A DNA stretch of 13,381 nucleotides. Origin: JACQFK01 sp964619955. GTDB taxonomy: Bacteria; Planctomycetota; MHYJ01; JACPRB01. The position numbers and the translations under genes are program-made. The DNA is taken from assembly GCA_964619955.1 (NCBI GenBank), contig CAZUJF010000062.1, positions 1-13,381 of the forward strand, read 5' to 3'. The notes beneath the pieces are model-generated. The model worked only from the letters and a program-made list of their open reading frames with translations. It had not been told where the DNA came from and ran no database searches. This document shows, piece by piece, positions 6,686 to 13,371 of the stretch (its first letter is position 1; the number at the start of each line of letters is the position of its first letter).

Positions 6686-8387
6686 CTTCCTGCCGGGTCT
6701 GAAGCGCTTCGAGGTCGCGGGTGCGGGCCTCGTCCAGCGTGCCGTTGTCGACCCACTTGAGCACTTCGCGCACCTCCTCCGCGATGATGTGCCGCGGCAG
6801 CAGGACGTAGTCCGCGCCCGCGTCGTACATCGCGCGGGCCGCGGAGGCTTTCTCCGCCCGGACGATGATCTTCGCGGCCGGGGCTATCTTGCGGAGCTGC
6901 TGGAGCAGCTTGAGGTTGCTGGTGCCCTGGAGGAAGTCGTCCGACACCGTCGAGATCACGATCTTCGCCTCCTCGATGCCCGCGTGTTCGAGGGTGTCGG
7001 CGTGGCTGATGTCGCCGTAGATGACCGGCACCCGGCGCTCGCCCAGCTTTCGGTGGACCTCGGGATTGAAGTCCACGACGAGCAGGTCGCGGTTGTCCTC
7101 CACGAGCAGCGGCACCAGCGAACTGCCCGCGCGGTGGCAGCCCAGCAGCACGATCGCGTGGCGGCGTCGGCCGCCGGCCTTGGTCTCGCGCTCCTGCGCG
7201 TCCACGAAGCCGCGCCGGGACAGCCAGCCGAGCAGGCCGCCGACGATGGCCTGGTCGAACTGGATGAGGTAGGTCGAGACGGTGCTGGTGATCACGAGGG
7301 CGACGGCCGTGATCGTCACGATCTCCTGGGGGATGTGTTTGAGGGCGACCCCCAGGGAGACGATGACGAGCGAGAACTCGCTCACCTGGGACAGCGCGAG
7401 GGAACTCGTCAGGCCCACGCGCCGCCCGTAGCGGAGGGCCTTGAGGGAGGCCATCAGCGGGGGAAAGCGGCCGACGAGCACCACGGCCGAGAGGACGCCG
7501 GCCGCCACGAGGACCTTCGTGGAGCCCAGGGAAATCTGCATTCCCAGGGCCACGAAGAAGAGCGTGACGAAGAAGTCCCGGAGCGAGCGGATTTTCGCCA
7601 CGACGTCGAGCGTGTAGGGGAAGGTCGACATCGACACGCCCGCGATCAGGGCGCCCATGGCGATCGAGAAGTCCGCCTTCACGGCGGCGTAGGACACGAG
7701 AAAGCACCAGGAGATCGCCGAGATGAGGAGGACCTCCGGCGTGGACGCGACCCTGCGGAAGAGGGGCGGGAGGATCCAGCGCGAGGCGGCGATGGTCCCC
7801 GCCACCAGGGCGAGCCCCTTCACGAGCGACAGGGCGAGCGGGCCGAGCGCGGGGTTCGAGAGGTTGGGCTGAACGGCGAGCACCACGATCGCCAGCACGT
7901 CCTGCATCAGGAGGACGCCCAGCGTGATCCGGCCCGCGACGGTGTCGAGCTGCCCCTTGTCCGAGAGCAGCTTGACCACGATCATCGTCGAACTGAACGC
8001 GCTGGCCGCGCCCAGGTAGGCGGCCTCGAGCCCGCGGAAGCCGAGCAGCCAGGCGGCGCCCCAGCCCAGGAGGCCGCAGACGCTCACCTGCGTGGTGCCC
8101 GCGACGGCCGAGGTCTTGCCGGAGCGGACGAGGGCGCGCAGGTCGATTTCCAGGCCGACGATGAACAGCAGGAAGGCCAGGCCGAGCTCCGAGATCTGGG
8201 CGATGGAGCCGTGGTCCACGACCCATTTCAGGCCGAAGGGGCCGATGACCAGGCCCGCGCTGATGTAGGCGAGGATGAGCGGCTGGCGGAGCAGCCGCGC
8301 CGCGAAGGCCAGCACCGTCGCGGCGATGACGCAGAGCCCGATGTCGTGCAGGAGGTGGGAATGCATGGGGACGGGACGTTTTAGCAT
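6675..8387 (-). CDS. Kef-type CPA2 cation/proton antiporter with TrkA-N domain
   Basis: A 570-residue inner-membrane protein of the monovalent cation:proton antiporter-2 family, likely exchanging K+ or Na+ for H+. About twelve hydrophobic segments lie between residues 14 and 385. Landmarks are LFIVGLEIDLRAL (74-86), SAFSSTMIVVKLLSDKG (129-145), the Gln162-Asp163 pair in LLMQDVLAIVV (QD is typical of K+-type Kef members) and DFFVTLFFVALGMQISL (271-287). A TrkA-N (RCK) nucleotide-binding domain spans about 409-545, with VVDFNPE ending strand 2 and VIYGDISHADTLEHAGI (455-471). Its dinucleotide loop reads GCHRAG (416-421), with His where GxGxxG has its second Gly. ATG 8387 has a GGAGG only two bases away; ATG 8366 (MHSHLL) is an alternative. 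It lies 23 bases after dps, probably in the same operon. Confidence 0.93.
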   Translation of the reverse strand: MLKRPVPMHSHLLHDIGLCVIAATVLAFAARLLRQPLILAYISAGLVIGPFGLKWVVDHGSIAQISELGLAFLLFIVGLEIDLRALVRSGKTSAVAGTTQVSVCGLLGWGAAWLLGFRGLEAAYLGAASAFSSTMIVVKLLSDKGQLDTVAGRITLGVLLMQDVLAIVVLAVQPNLSNPALGPLALSLVKGLALVAGTIAASRWILPPLFRRVASTPEVLLISAISWCFLVSYAAVKADFSIAMGALIAGVSMSTFPYTLDVVAKIRSLRDFFVTLFFVALGMQISLGSTKVLVAAGVLSAVVLVGRFPPLMASLKALRYGRRVGLTSSLALSQVSEFSLVIVSLGVALKHIPQEIVTITAVALVITSTVSTYLIQFDQAIVGGLLGWLSRRGFVDAQERETKAGGRRRHAIVLLGCHRAGSSLVPLLVEDNRDLLVVDFNPEVHRKLGERRVPVIYGDISHADTLEHAGIEEAKIVISTVSDDFLQGTSNLKLLQQLRKIAPAAKIIVRAEKASAARAMYDAGADYVLLPRHIIAEEVREVLKWVDNGTLDEARTRDLEALQTRQEVIP

Positions 8388-8410
8388 CCCCTCCCCGGTG
8401 CCGCAAGCGT

Positions 8411-8881
8411 CTATTCGAGCGAGGCTCGGAGCATCCAGGCGGTTTTTTCGTGCTGCTCCATGAGGCCGGTGAGGAAGTCCGCCGTGGCGGCATCTCCCTG
8501 CTTCTCGGCGGCTTCAATGTCGCCGCGCAGCTGCCGGACGAGCGCCTCGTGGTCCGCAAGCAGGTTCTTCAGCATGCCGGCCGCGTCGGGGCGGTCCCCC
8601 GCCTTCTCCTTGAGCCGGGCGAGCTTCAGGAACTCCGCGAGCGTGCCCGGGGAGGGGAAGCCGAGCGAGCGGATGCGCTCGGCCACCTCGTCGACGATCC
8701 CGTTGAGCTCCGCGTACTGGGCGTCGAAGAGCTTGTGGAGGTCGTTGAAGTGCGGGCCGCGCACGTTCCAGTGGTAGTTCCGGGTCTTGGTGTAGAGGAC
8801 GATCTCGTCGGCCAGCAGGGCCGACAGGAACATCGCCACGGCTTCGCGCGACTTTTCCCGGAGTCCGATGTCGGTTTTCAT
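8411..8881 (-). CDS. dps: Dps-family DNA-protection ferritin-like protein
   Basis: A 156-residue cytosolic protein of the Dps family. Twelve-subunit shells in this family oxidise Fe2+, usually with H2O2, store the iron and may shield DNA. The ferroxidase set is complete and correctly spaced: His37 (NYHWNVRG), His49 and Asp53 (DLHKLFD), then Asp64 and Glu68 (DEVAERI). These match the H-x11-H-x3-D-x10-D-x3-E pattern of E. coli Dps. Length is normal. The N-terminus is short, with few lysines, so strong DNA binding through a basic tail is not obvious. Start ATG 8881 has a strong Shine-Dalgarno sequence AAGGAG (8888-8893), six bases upstream. It sits 37 bases after the U32 gene and 23 bases before the antiporter gene; no separate promoter was found. 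Confidence 0.95.
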   Translation of the reverse strand: MKTDIGLREKSREAVAMFLSALLADEIVLYTKTRNYHWNVRGPHFNDLHKLFDAQYAELNGIVDEVAERIRSLGFPSPGTLAEFLKLARLKEKAGDRPDAAGMLKNLLADHEALVRQLRGDIEAAEKQGDAATADFLTGLMEQHEKTAWMLRASLE

Positions 8882-8918
8882 GCGTGTCTCCTTTCATCCT
8901 TGAACGCGGCGGGGGCGC

Positions 8919-11393
8919 CTACTCATCCCGCCCCAGGGGGCCGCGCGTCACGCCCATGATGTTGAGGGCCCGGAGCTCCTTCCACAAGCCCTGGCCGTCC
9001 GACCTTCCTTCGAGCACGTCGCGGTAGGACCGGAGCAGGCGGCGGGCCTCCTCCGCGGTCTGTTTGAGCAGCTCGACGCGGAAGAGGCGGATGCCGAGCG
9101 CCTTCATCGCCAGGAGGTACTGGCTGGAGCTCTGCGGCACCGCGTTGAAGATCGTGTTGCGGCAGCCGACGTCCGCCTTCACGGGATGCTCCATCCCCAC
9201 GCGGTCCCGCAGGGAGACCGCATGGCGGTCGCAGGGGCGGCCGCAATCCGTGCTGTCCTTGCCCGTGGAGAGCAGCGCGGCGAAGACGCAGTGCTCCATG
9301 TGGAACATGGGCATGTGCTGGTGGACGACGACCTCGAGGCGGCCGGGATCGGTCCGCGCGACGAAGGCCTGGAACTGCTCCCAGTTGAGGTCGTAGCTCG
9401 GCACGATCCGGGCCAGGCCGTGGTCGCGCCAGAAGTCGGCGCTGAGTTCGTTGGCGATGTTGAGCGAGTAGTCGCCGACGAGGTCCAGGTCGGGCGCCGC
9501 CGCGCGGAAATACCTCAGATGCGCGGAGGAGCGGATGAGGATGCCGTCGGCCTTCGCCTCGAGGATTCTCGCCAGGACGGCCTGCTCGCCGGGCTTGAAG
9601 ATGCGCGGCGGGGCGAGCCGGGCGCGGGCGTTGCGGAGATGGATGAGCGGGACCGCCTCGCGGTAGAGGCGGATGCCCTCGAAGTCGCACTCGACGGTCT
9701 TCGCCCCCTCGTCGAGCGCGGCGTTCACCTGTTCCATCGTGCGGCAGAGCGGGATGAGTTCGAGGGCGGGCTCCGTGCGGCCGGGCAGCGTGCGCAGGCG
9801 GTCCAGCGCTCCCGTGCGGATCTCCACGACGGGCGTCTGCCGGCGCAGGACCTCCAGGTCCGCGGCGAGACGGCGTCGCAGTTCGTTGATCTGGCTCACG
9901 GGCAGCATGACCTTGCCGAGGGTGACGCTGAGGCCGTCGAGTTCGAAAGGCGTGCTGCCGAGGCGGCCGAGCTGGTCGCGGAGGTAGTCCTCCGTGAGCG
10001 GGCGCGTCCGCGCCTCCTGGAGGGGGCCGATTTCTCCGCTGACCCGGCGCGGGCCGTCGATCAGCGTGACTTTGAGGTTGCCGCCGGACGCTTCCACGAC
10101 CGCGTCGATGCGGACCTTGCGGCGGTCCTGCTCGAACGTGGCGCGCAGCGTTTTCGAGAGGGCGGGATCGCTGGTCTTCCAGACCTTCCAGCCCGGCTGG
10201 GGGGCGGGGCATTCGCGGACCTCGAACTCGACCGTCTCGGGGGCGTCGGCGCCGTCGACGCGGCCTCCGTCCTGCCAGAGGTACATGACGCGGCCGCCGG
10301 GTTCGTCGTCCTCGGGACGGCCGTAGTCGTAGACGATGCCGTCGCCCGGCTTGAGCGGGGCTTCGAGCTGCATCTGCACGCGGAGGCCGCGGACCGCGCC
10401 CACGCGTCCGAGCAGGATGCCGCGCTTCTTCGGCGACAGCGCGGGCACGAGGGTCTGGTGGTTCAGGCCGCCGAGAAAGCCGGGGGTCAGTCCGCGCGAG
10501 AAGACCTGTTCGAGGACGAGACGTTCGTCGCGGCCGACGACGCGGCCCGGCTGGTCGACGGCCCCGCGATAGCTGCGCGTGGTGGCGGCGACATACTCGG
10601 GGGTTTTCAGCCGGCCCTCGATCTTGAAGGACTGGACCAGGCCGGAGAGTTCGGGCACGAGGTCGAGGGCGGCGAGGTCCTGGGGGGAGATGAGGTACTT
10701 CCTGTCCCCCAGGGGCGTGCTGCGCCCGTCGACGATCATCTCGTAGGGCAGGCGGCAGGCCTGGGCGCAGGCGCCGCGGTTGGCGGAGCGCCCGCCGAGG
10801 GCCTCGCTGGTGAGGCACTGGCCGGAGTAGGCGACGCAGAGGGCGCCGTGCACGAAGACCTCGAGCTCCATGTCGGTGGCCGCGCGGATCTTCCGGATCT
10901 CGGCGACGGAGAGCTCGCGGGCGAGGATGACCCGGGAGAAGCCGAGTTCGCGGAGCACGTCCAGCTGTTCGGCGCTGCTGGTGCTGGTCTGGGTGCTGGC
11001 GTGGAGCGGCACGGAGGGGGCCATCTCGCGCAGGAGGCGGGCGACGCCGAAGTCCTGGAGGATGAACGCGTCCGGCGCGTGGGGGAGGACGCGCTCCAGG
11101 AGGCGGGCGGCCTCGTCGAGTTCGTTGGAGAAGACGAGCGTGTTGAGCGCGACGTAGCCTTTGACGCCGCGGAGATGCAGGTAGGAGAAGAGCTCGGGGA
11201 GCTCCTCGACGCTGAAATTGGCGGCCCGCGCGCGGGCGTTCCACTGCTTCAGGCCGAAGTAGACGGCGTCGGCGCCGTTCTGGACGGCCGCGCGGACGCA
11301 GTCGAAGTCGCCCGCCGGGGCGAGGATCTCGGGTCTCGGGCCGGGAGGGGCGGTCATGGACGCCGCCGCGCCCGGCGCAGGCGCCGTAGGCAT
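8919..11393 (-). CDS. long U32-family protein (RlhA-related, with DUF3656-like and second cysteine region)
   Basis: An 824-residue cytosolic protein of the U32 'peptidase' family. Characterised relatives RlhA and TrhP act in 23S rRNA and tRNA hydroxylation rather than proteolysis, so an RNA-modification role is more likely. The U32 domain starts at PEILAPAGDFD (21-31). It contains the family signature EVFVHGALCVAYSGQCLTS (178-196) and the further cysteines GACAQACR (207-214), giving Cys186, 193, 209 and 213. A DUF3656-like middle region (about 320-520) follows. The C-terminal third (about 525-824) carries a second four-cysteine set: Cys702, 717, 721 and 744. Both cysteine sets could bind iron-sulfur clusters. 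The start is uncertain: ATG 11393 or ATG 11357 (protein starting MTAPPG, 812 residues); neither has a Shine-Dalgarno sequence. The frame stays open up to 11933 but would then run across the 94-residue gene. Confidence 0.9.
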   Translation of the reverse strand: MPTAPAPGAAASMTAPPGPRPEILAPAGDFDCVRAAVQNGADAVYFGLKQWNARARAANFSVEELPELFSYLHLRGVKGYVALNTLVFSNELDEAARLLERVLPHAPDAFILQDFGVARLLREMAPSVPLHASTQTSTSSAEQLDVLRELGFSRVILARELSVAEIRKIRAATDMELEVFVHGALCVAYSGQCLTSEALGGRSANRGACAQACRLPYEMIVDGRSTPLGDRKYLISPQDLAALDLVPELSGLVQSFKIEGRLKTPEYVAATTRSYRGAVDQPGRVVGRDERLVLEQVFSRGLTPGFLGGLNHQTLVPALSPKKRGILLGRVGAVRGLRVQMQLEAPLKPGDGIVYDYGRPEDDEPGGRVMYLWQDGGRVDGADAPETVEFEVRECPAPQPGWKVWKTSDPALSKTLRATFEQDRRKVRIDAVVEASGGNLKVTLIDGPRRVSGEIGPLQEARTRPLTEDYLRDQLGRLGSTPFELDGLSVTLGKVMLPVSQINELRRRLAADLEVLRRQTPVVEIRTGALDRLRTLPGRTEPALELIPLCRTMEQVNAALDEGAKTVECDFEGIRLYREAVPLIHLRNARARLAPPRIFKPGEQAVLARILEAKADGILIRSSAHLRYFRAAAPDLDLVGDYSLNIANELSADFWRDHGLARIVPSYDLNWEQFQAFVARTDPGRLEVVVHQHMPMFHMEHCVFAALLSTGKDSTDCGRPCDRHAVSLRDRVGMEHPVKADVGCRNTIFNAVPQSSSQYLLAMKALGIRLFRVELLKQTAEEARRLLRSYRDVLEGRSDGQGLWKELRALNIMGVTRGPLGRDE

Positions 11394-11399
11394 GGGCGC

Positions 11400-11428
11400 A
11401 TGGTAGTGAAGCGGCCCCGGAACGGCAA
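11400..11428 (-). promoter_or_regulatory. possible sigma70-type promoter for the U32-dps-antiporter operon
   Basis: On the minus strand, TTGCCG (11423-11428) and TACCAT (11400-11405) are separated by exactly 17 bases, a good fit to -35 and -10 boxes. The predicted transcription start falls near 11393, exactly at the upstream ATG. Use of that ATG would give a leaderless mRNA, while ATG 11357 would leave a 36-base leader. This is sequence resemblance only. Confidence 0.45.
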
Positions 11429-11501
11429 GGGCCGCAATTCGCCTTAAAGTCCGGATCCGCCGGGGTCGATACATCTCTGGGTAACAGCTGGAGGGTGGGA
11501 T

Positions 11502-11786
11502 ATGGCGGATAGACCTTTCGATCTCACGGATCGGGTCCTGGTGGACGGCGGGCTGCGGCTCATTTTCAAGTGCACGTCCTGTTCGGACCACGTCTCGCTG
11601 ACGATCCGCGACCAGGACGCGCTGAAGGACCGCTACCCGGTGGCCTGCGTCTGCGGGGCCGAGGTGAACATGTTCTTCGGATCGCCGCTCGTGGCGCGTT
11701 CCATGCTTCGCGCGCTCAAGCGCGAGGCGGAGGAGGCGGCCGCGCAGGGCGGGCTGCACCTCTGCGACTCTCCGCTCATGAATTGA
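11502..11786 (+). CDS. small CxxC/CxC protein of unknown function (possible zinc ribbon)
   Basis: A 94-residue protein I do not recognise. It has FKCTSCSDH (Cys24, Cys27) and VACVCGAE (Cys49, Cys51), a CxxC-x21-CxC arrangement that could bind one zinc ion, between predicted beta-strand stretches. A fifth cysteine is at 88. The region 64-82 (ARSMLRALKREAEEAAAQ) looks like an amphipathic helix. There is no signal peptide or membrane segment, so it is probably cytosolic. The start is well supported: GGAGG (11490-11494) lies seven bases before ATG 11502. It is divergent from the U32 gene, with 108 bases between them, and lies 61 bases before the OYE gene. Coding is supported by the Shine-Dalgarno sequence, the motif layout and the tidy position between neighbours. 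A DNA- or RNA-binding or adaptor role is possible but not shown. Confidence 0.8.
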   Translation: MADRPFDLTDRVLVDGGLRLIFKCTSCSDHVSLTIRDQDALKDRYPVACVCGAEVNMFFGSPLVARSMLRALKREAEEAAAQGGLHLCDSPLMN

Positions 11787-11807
11787 TCCCTTTTCCGGGA
11801 AGGGGGC

Positions 11808-11845
11808 CTCTCCTCCGGCCGTTCCAGAGGATCGACGGAGGAGAG
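11808..11845 (+). promoter_or_regulatory. hairpin that sequesters the OYE ribosome-binding site
   Basis: Bases 11808-11817 pair perfectly with 11836-11845 (10 bp, 18-base loop). The right arm contains GGAGGAGAG, the Shine-Dalgarno region for the ATG at 11848. When folded, the mRNA would hide the ribosome-binding site, which is typical of translational switches such as RNA thermometers, protein-binding leaders or structures opened by upstream translation. A weaker 5-bp hairpin (11788-11792 with 11800-11804) lies just before. There is no T-tract, so an intrinsic terminator is unlikely. Confidence 0.55.
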
Positions 11846-11847
11846 CC

Positions 11848-12939
11848 ATGAGCGACGCCGCGTTGTTCGCCCCGCTGCGGGCGGGGTCTCTGGAGTTCGC
11901 GAACCGGATCCTGATGGCGCCCATGACGCGCAACCGCGCGGGCGCCGGGAACGTCCCCGGGGACCCGGTCGTCGAGTACTACCGCCAGCGCGCCGGCGCC
12001 GGGCTCATCATCACGGAAGCCACGCAGGTGACCCCGTACGGCGTGGGCTACCCCGACACCCCGGGCATCCATTCGCCGGAGCAGGTCGCGGGCTGGTCGC
12101 GCGTCACGAAGGCGGTGCATGACGCCGGCGGACGCATCGTGCTGCAGCTCTGGCACTGCGGCCGCATCTCGCACCCCCTCTGGCAGCCGGGCGGTCTCCT
12201 GCCCGTCGCGCCTTCCGCGATCGCCCCGCGCGGGAAGACCTACACGCCCCAGGGCATGCAGGACTACGTCGCCCCGCGGGCCCTCGAGACGGACGAAATC
12301 GCGGGAATCGTCGCGGACTACGCGAAGGGGACGGCGAACGCCCGGGCGGCGGGCTTCGACGGCGTCGAGATCCACGGCGCGAACGGCTATCTGCCGGACC
12401 AGTTCCTGAGGGACGGCAGCAACCGGCGCACGGACCGCTACGGCGGCGGCGTGGAGAACCGCGCGCGTTTCCTGCTCGAAGTCACCCGGGCGTCGGCGCA
12501 GGCCTGGGAGCCCGGCCGCGTGGGCGTGCGGCTCGCGCCCTCGGGCACGTTCAACGACATGAGCGACCGCGATCCCGTCGGCACGTTCTCGTACGTGCTG
12601 GAGCAGTTGTCCGCTCTCGGGATCGCCTACGCGCACGTCGTCGAGCCCGACGCGGCCGACGCGCGTCACGGCGGGCCGGGATGGAAGCCCGCCCCCGCCT
12701 CCGTGCTGCGTCCGCACTTCAAGGGCGTCTACGTGGCGGCGGCGGGGTTCACGAAGGCGAAGGCCCTGGAGATTCTGAAGGCGGGGCATGCGGACGCCGT
12801 CGCGTTCGCGAGGCTCTTCATCTCGAATCCGGACCTGGTGGAGCGCTTCCGGCGCAACGCCCCTCTGCAGGAGGCGGACCCCAAGACCTTCTACGGCGGG
12901 GATGAGCGGGGATACATCGACTATCCCTCGCTCAAGTAG
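11848..12939 (+). CDS. Old Yellow Enzyme family alkene reductase (NemA-like)
   Basis: A 363-residue FMN-dependent oxidoreductase of the Old Yellow Enzyme family, cytosolic and NAD(P)H-driven. Members reduce activated C=C bonds in enals, enones, maleimides and, in NemA-type enzymes, nitrate esters or nitro compounds. Visible landmarks are the FMN-contacting APMTRNRA (24-31, Thr27), EATQVTPYGVGYPDTPGI (57-74), LQLWHCGRISHP (99-110, Gln100) and the substrate-binding HGANGYL (176-182) with His176, Asn179 and proton-donor Tyr181. DRYGGGVENRARF (196-208), AFARLFISNPDLVERFR (319-335) and the closing TFYGGDERGYIDYP (347-360) also match the classical group. Length is normal. The start ATG 11848 has GGAGG (11837-11841) at good distance, but inside a stem. 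It follows the 94-residue gene by 61 bases and may be co-transcribed. A large inverted repeat follows the stop codon. Confidence 0.95.
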   Translation: MSDAALFAPLRAGSLEFANRILMAPMTRNRAGAGNVPGDPVVEYYRQRAGAGLIITEATQVTPYGVGYPDTPGIHSPEQVAGWSRVTKAVHDAGGRIVLQLWHCGRISHPLWQPGGLLPVAPSAIAPRGKTYTPQGMQDYVAPRALETDEIAGIVADYAKGTANARAAGFDGVEIHGANGYLPDQFLRDGSNRRTDRYGGGVENRARFLLEVTRASAQAWEPGRVGVRLAPSGTFNDMSDRDPVGTFSYVLEQLSALGIAYAHVVEPDAADARHGGPGWKPAPASVLRPHFKGVYVAAAGFTKAKALEILKAGHADAVAFARLFISNPDLVERFRRNAPLQEADPKTFYGGDERGYIDYPSLK

Positions 12940-12955
12940 GCAGTCAGCAAGCCAA

Positions 12956-13022
12956 CCAACAAACCAGACGGGCTGCTTTGTTGCCTCGCGAAGGCAACAA
13001 AGCAGCCCGTCTGGTTTGTTGG
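12956..13022. terminator. perfect 31-bp inverted repeat after the OYE gene
   Basis: Bases 12956-12986 are the exact reverse complement of 12992-13022, with a five-base loop CGCGA. The repeat begins 17 bases after the OYE stop codon. As RNA it would form a very stable 31-bp hairpin on either strand. It lacks a T-tract, so it may act as a bidirectional structural terminator, as an RNase barrier or as the remains of a small mobile repeat. No clear target-site duplication is seen at its edges. The structure is certain; its role is not. Confidence 0.7.
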
Positions 13023-13097
13023 GTCGGGTGGGAAATGCCGATGGGAGAATCCTGGGCCTGATCCCGGCTCCGCAACCCCCTCTGTCCAAGGCCAGGC

Positions 13098-13114
13098 AAT
13101 ACTATTCATACAAT
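13098..13114. other. AT-rich patch in the intergenic region
   Basis: The stretch between the large hairpin and the terminator (13023-13134) holds no convincing gene. Within it 13098-13114 (CAATACTATTCATACAA) is strikingly AT-rich for this GC-rich window and contains -10-like words (TACTAT and ATACAAT on plus, TATGAAT on minus). No convincing -35 partner was found at the right spacing, so a promoter is only a possibility. Confidence 0.25.
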
Positions 13115-13134
13115 GTGAGGGTCGACTCGAGTTC

Positions 13135-13154
13135 AAAAACCCGACGGGGTTTTT
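13135..13154 (-). terminator. intrinsic terminator, likely for the minus-strand fragment
   Basis: An 8-bp stem (AAAAACCC, 13135-13142, with GGGTTTTT, 13147-13154) encloses the loop GACG. Read on the minus strand it ends in a run of five T's and lies 19 bases after the stop codon at 13174-13176, the expected position for a Rho-independent terminator. It is nearly symmetrical and could also stop transcription coming from the left. Confidence 0.6.
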
Positions 13155-13173
13155 CGAGAATTCGCGCGCGATT

Positions 13174-13371
13174 TCAGGGGATCAGACGGCGGAATCCGTG
13201 CGCGAGGATCACCGGATAGAGCGCGAGATTGCGCGCGAGCGCGCCGATCCAGGAATAGCGCGGCGGGGGCGCGCCTTCCGCGAGCGCGCGGGCGAGGGCC
13301 CGCAGGTGCGAGGGGCCGAACGGACCGTCACGCGATGTGCAACTTTCGCCCCCCTCGGGCGAAAGTCCCCC
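13174..13371 (-). pseudogene. minus-strand reading-frame remnant, C-terminal part only
   Basis: A minus-strand frame ends at the stop 13174-13176 and reads back 65 codons to an in-frame TAG at 13372-13374, with no ATG, GTG or TTG start that would give a sensible protein. The last part (ending YPVILAHGFRRLIP, preceded by RYSWIGALARNLAL) looks like a genuine C-terminus with a hydrophobic or amphipathic segment. An intrinsic terminator follows. The upstream part overlaps the hairpin at 13342-13366 and reads as low-quality protein. It may be the 3' end of a gene interrupted by a repeat or frameshift, or chance. The family is not recognised. Confidence 0.35.
13342..13366. repeat. 10-bp hairpin near the right edge
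   Basis: Bases 13342-13351 (ACTTTCGCCC) pair exactly with 13357-13366 (GGGCGAAAGT) around the five-base loop CCCTC. C-runs follow to the right. No T-tract is present. It lies inside the open minus-strand frame described for 13174-13371, which argues that the frame is not coding there, or that a repeat has entered it. Confidence 0.55.

Noticed and set aside
6789..8384. Plus-strand open frame of 531 codons opposite the antiporter gene
   Set aside because: The product is almost all charged residues (Asp, Glu, Arg, His, Gly), typical of the antisense of a hydrophobic high-GC gene.
9186..11447. Plus-strand open frame of 753 codons opposite the U32 gene
   Set aside because: It is antisense to a gene with a clear U32 signature and has no motif of its own.
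11394..11933. Upstream extension of the U32 frame to give a protein of about 1004 residues
   Set aside because: The extension would overlap the well-supported 94-residue gene on the other strand and the start of the OYE gene; family homology begins only at about 11340.
12788..13219. Plus-strand open frame running from the OYE gene through the 31-bp inverted repeat
   Set aside because: It is out of frame with OYE, the product is Ser/Arg-rich without motifs, and the hairpin arms simply happen to lack stops in that frame.
12956..13366. CRISPR array or tRNA in the right-hand intergenic region
   Set aside because: The repeats are inverted, not regularly spaced direct repeats, and no cloverleaf with a TTCRA-type loop can be drawn.
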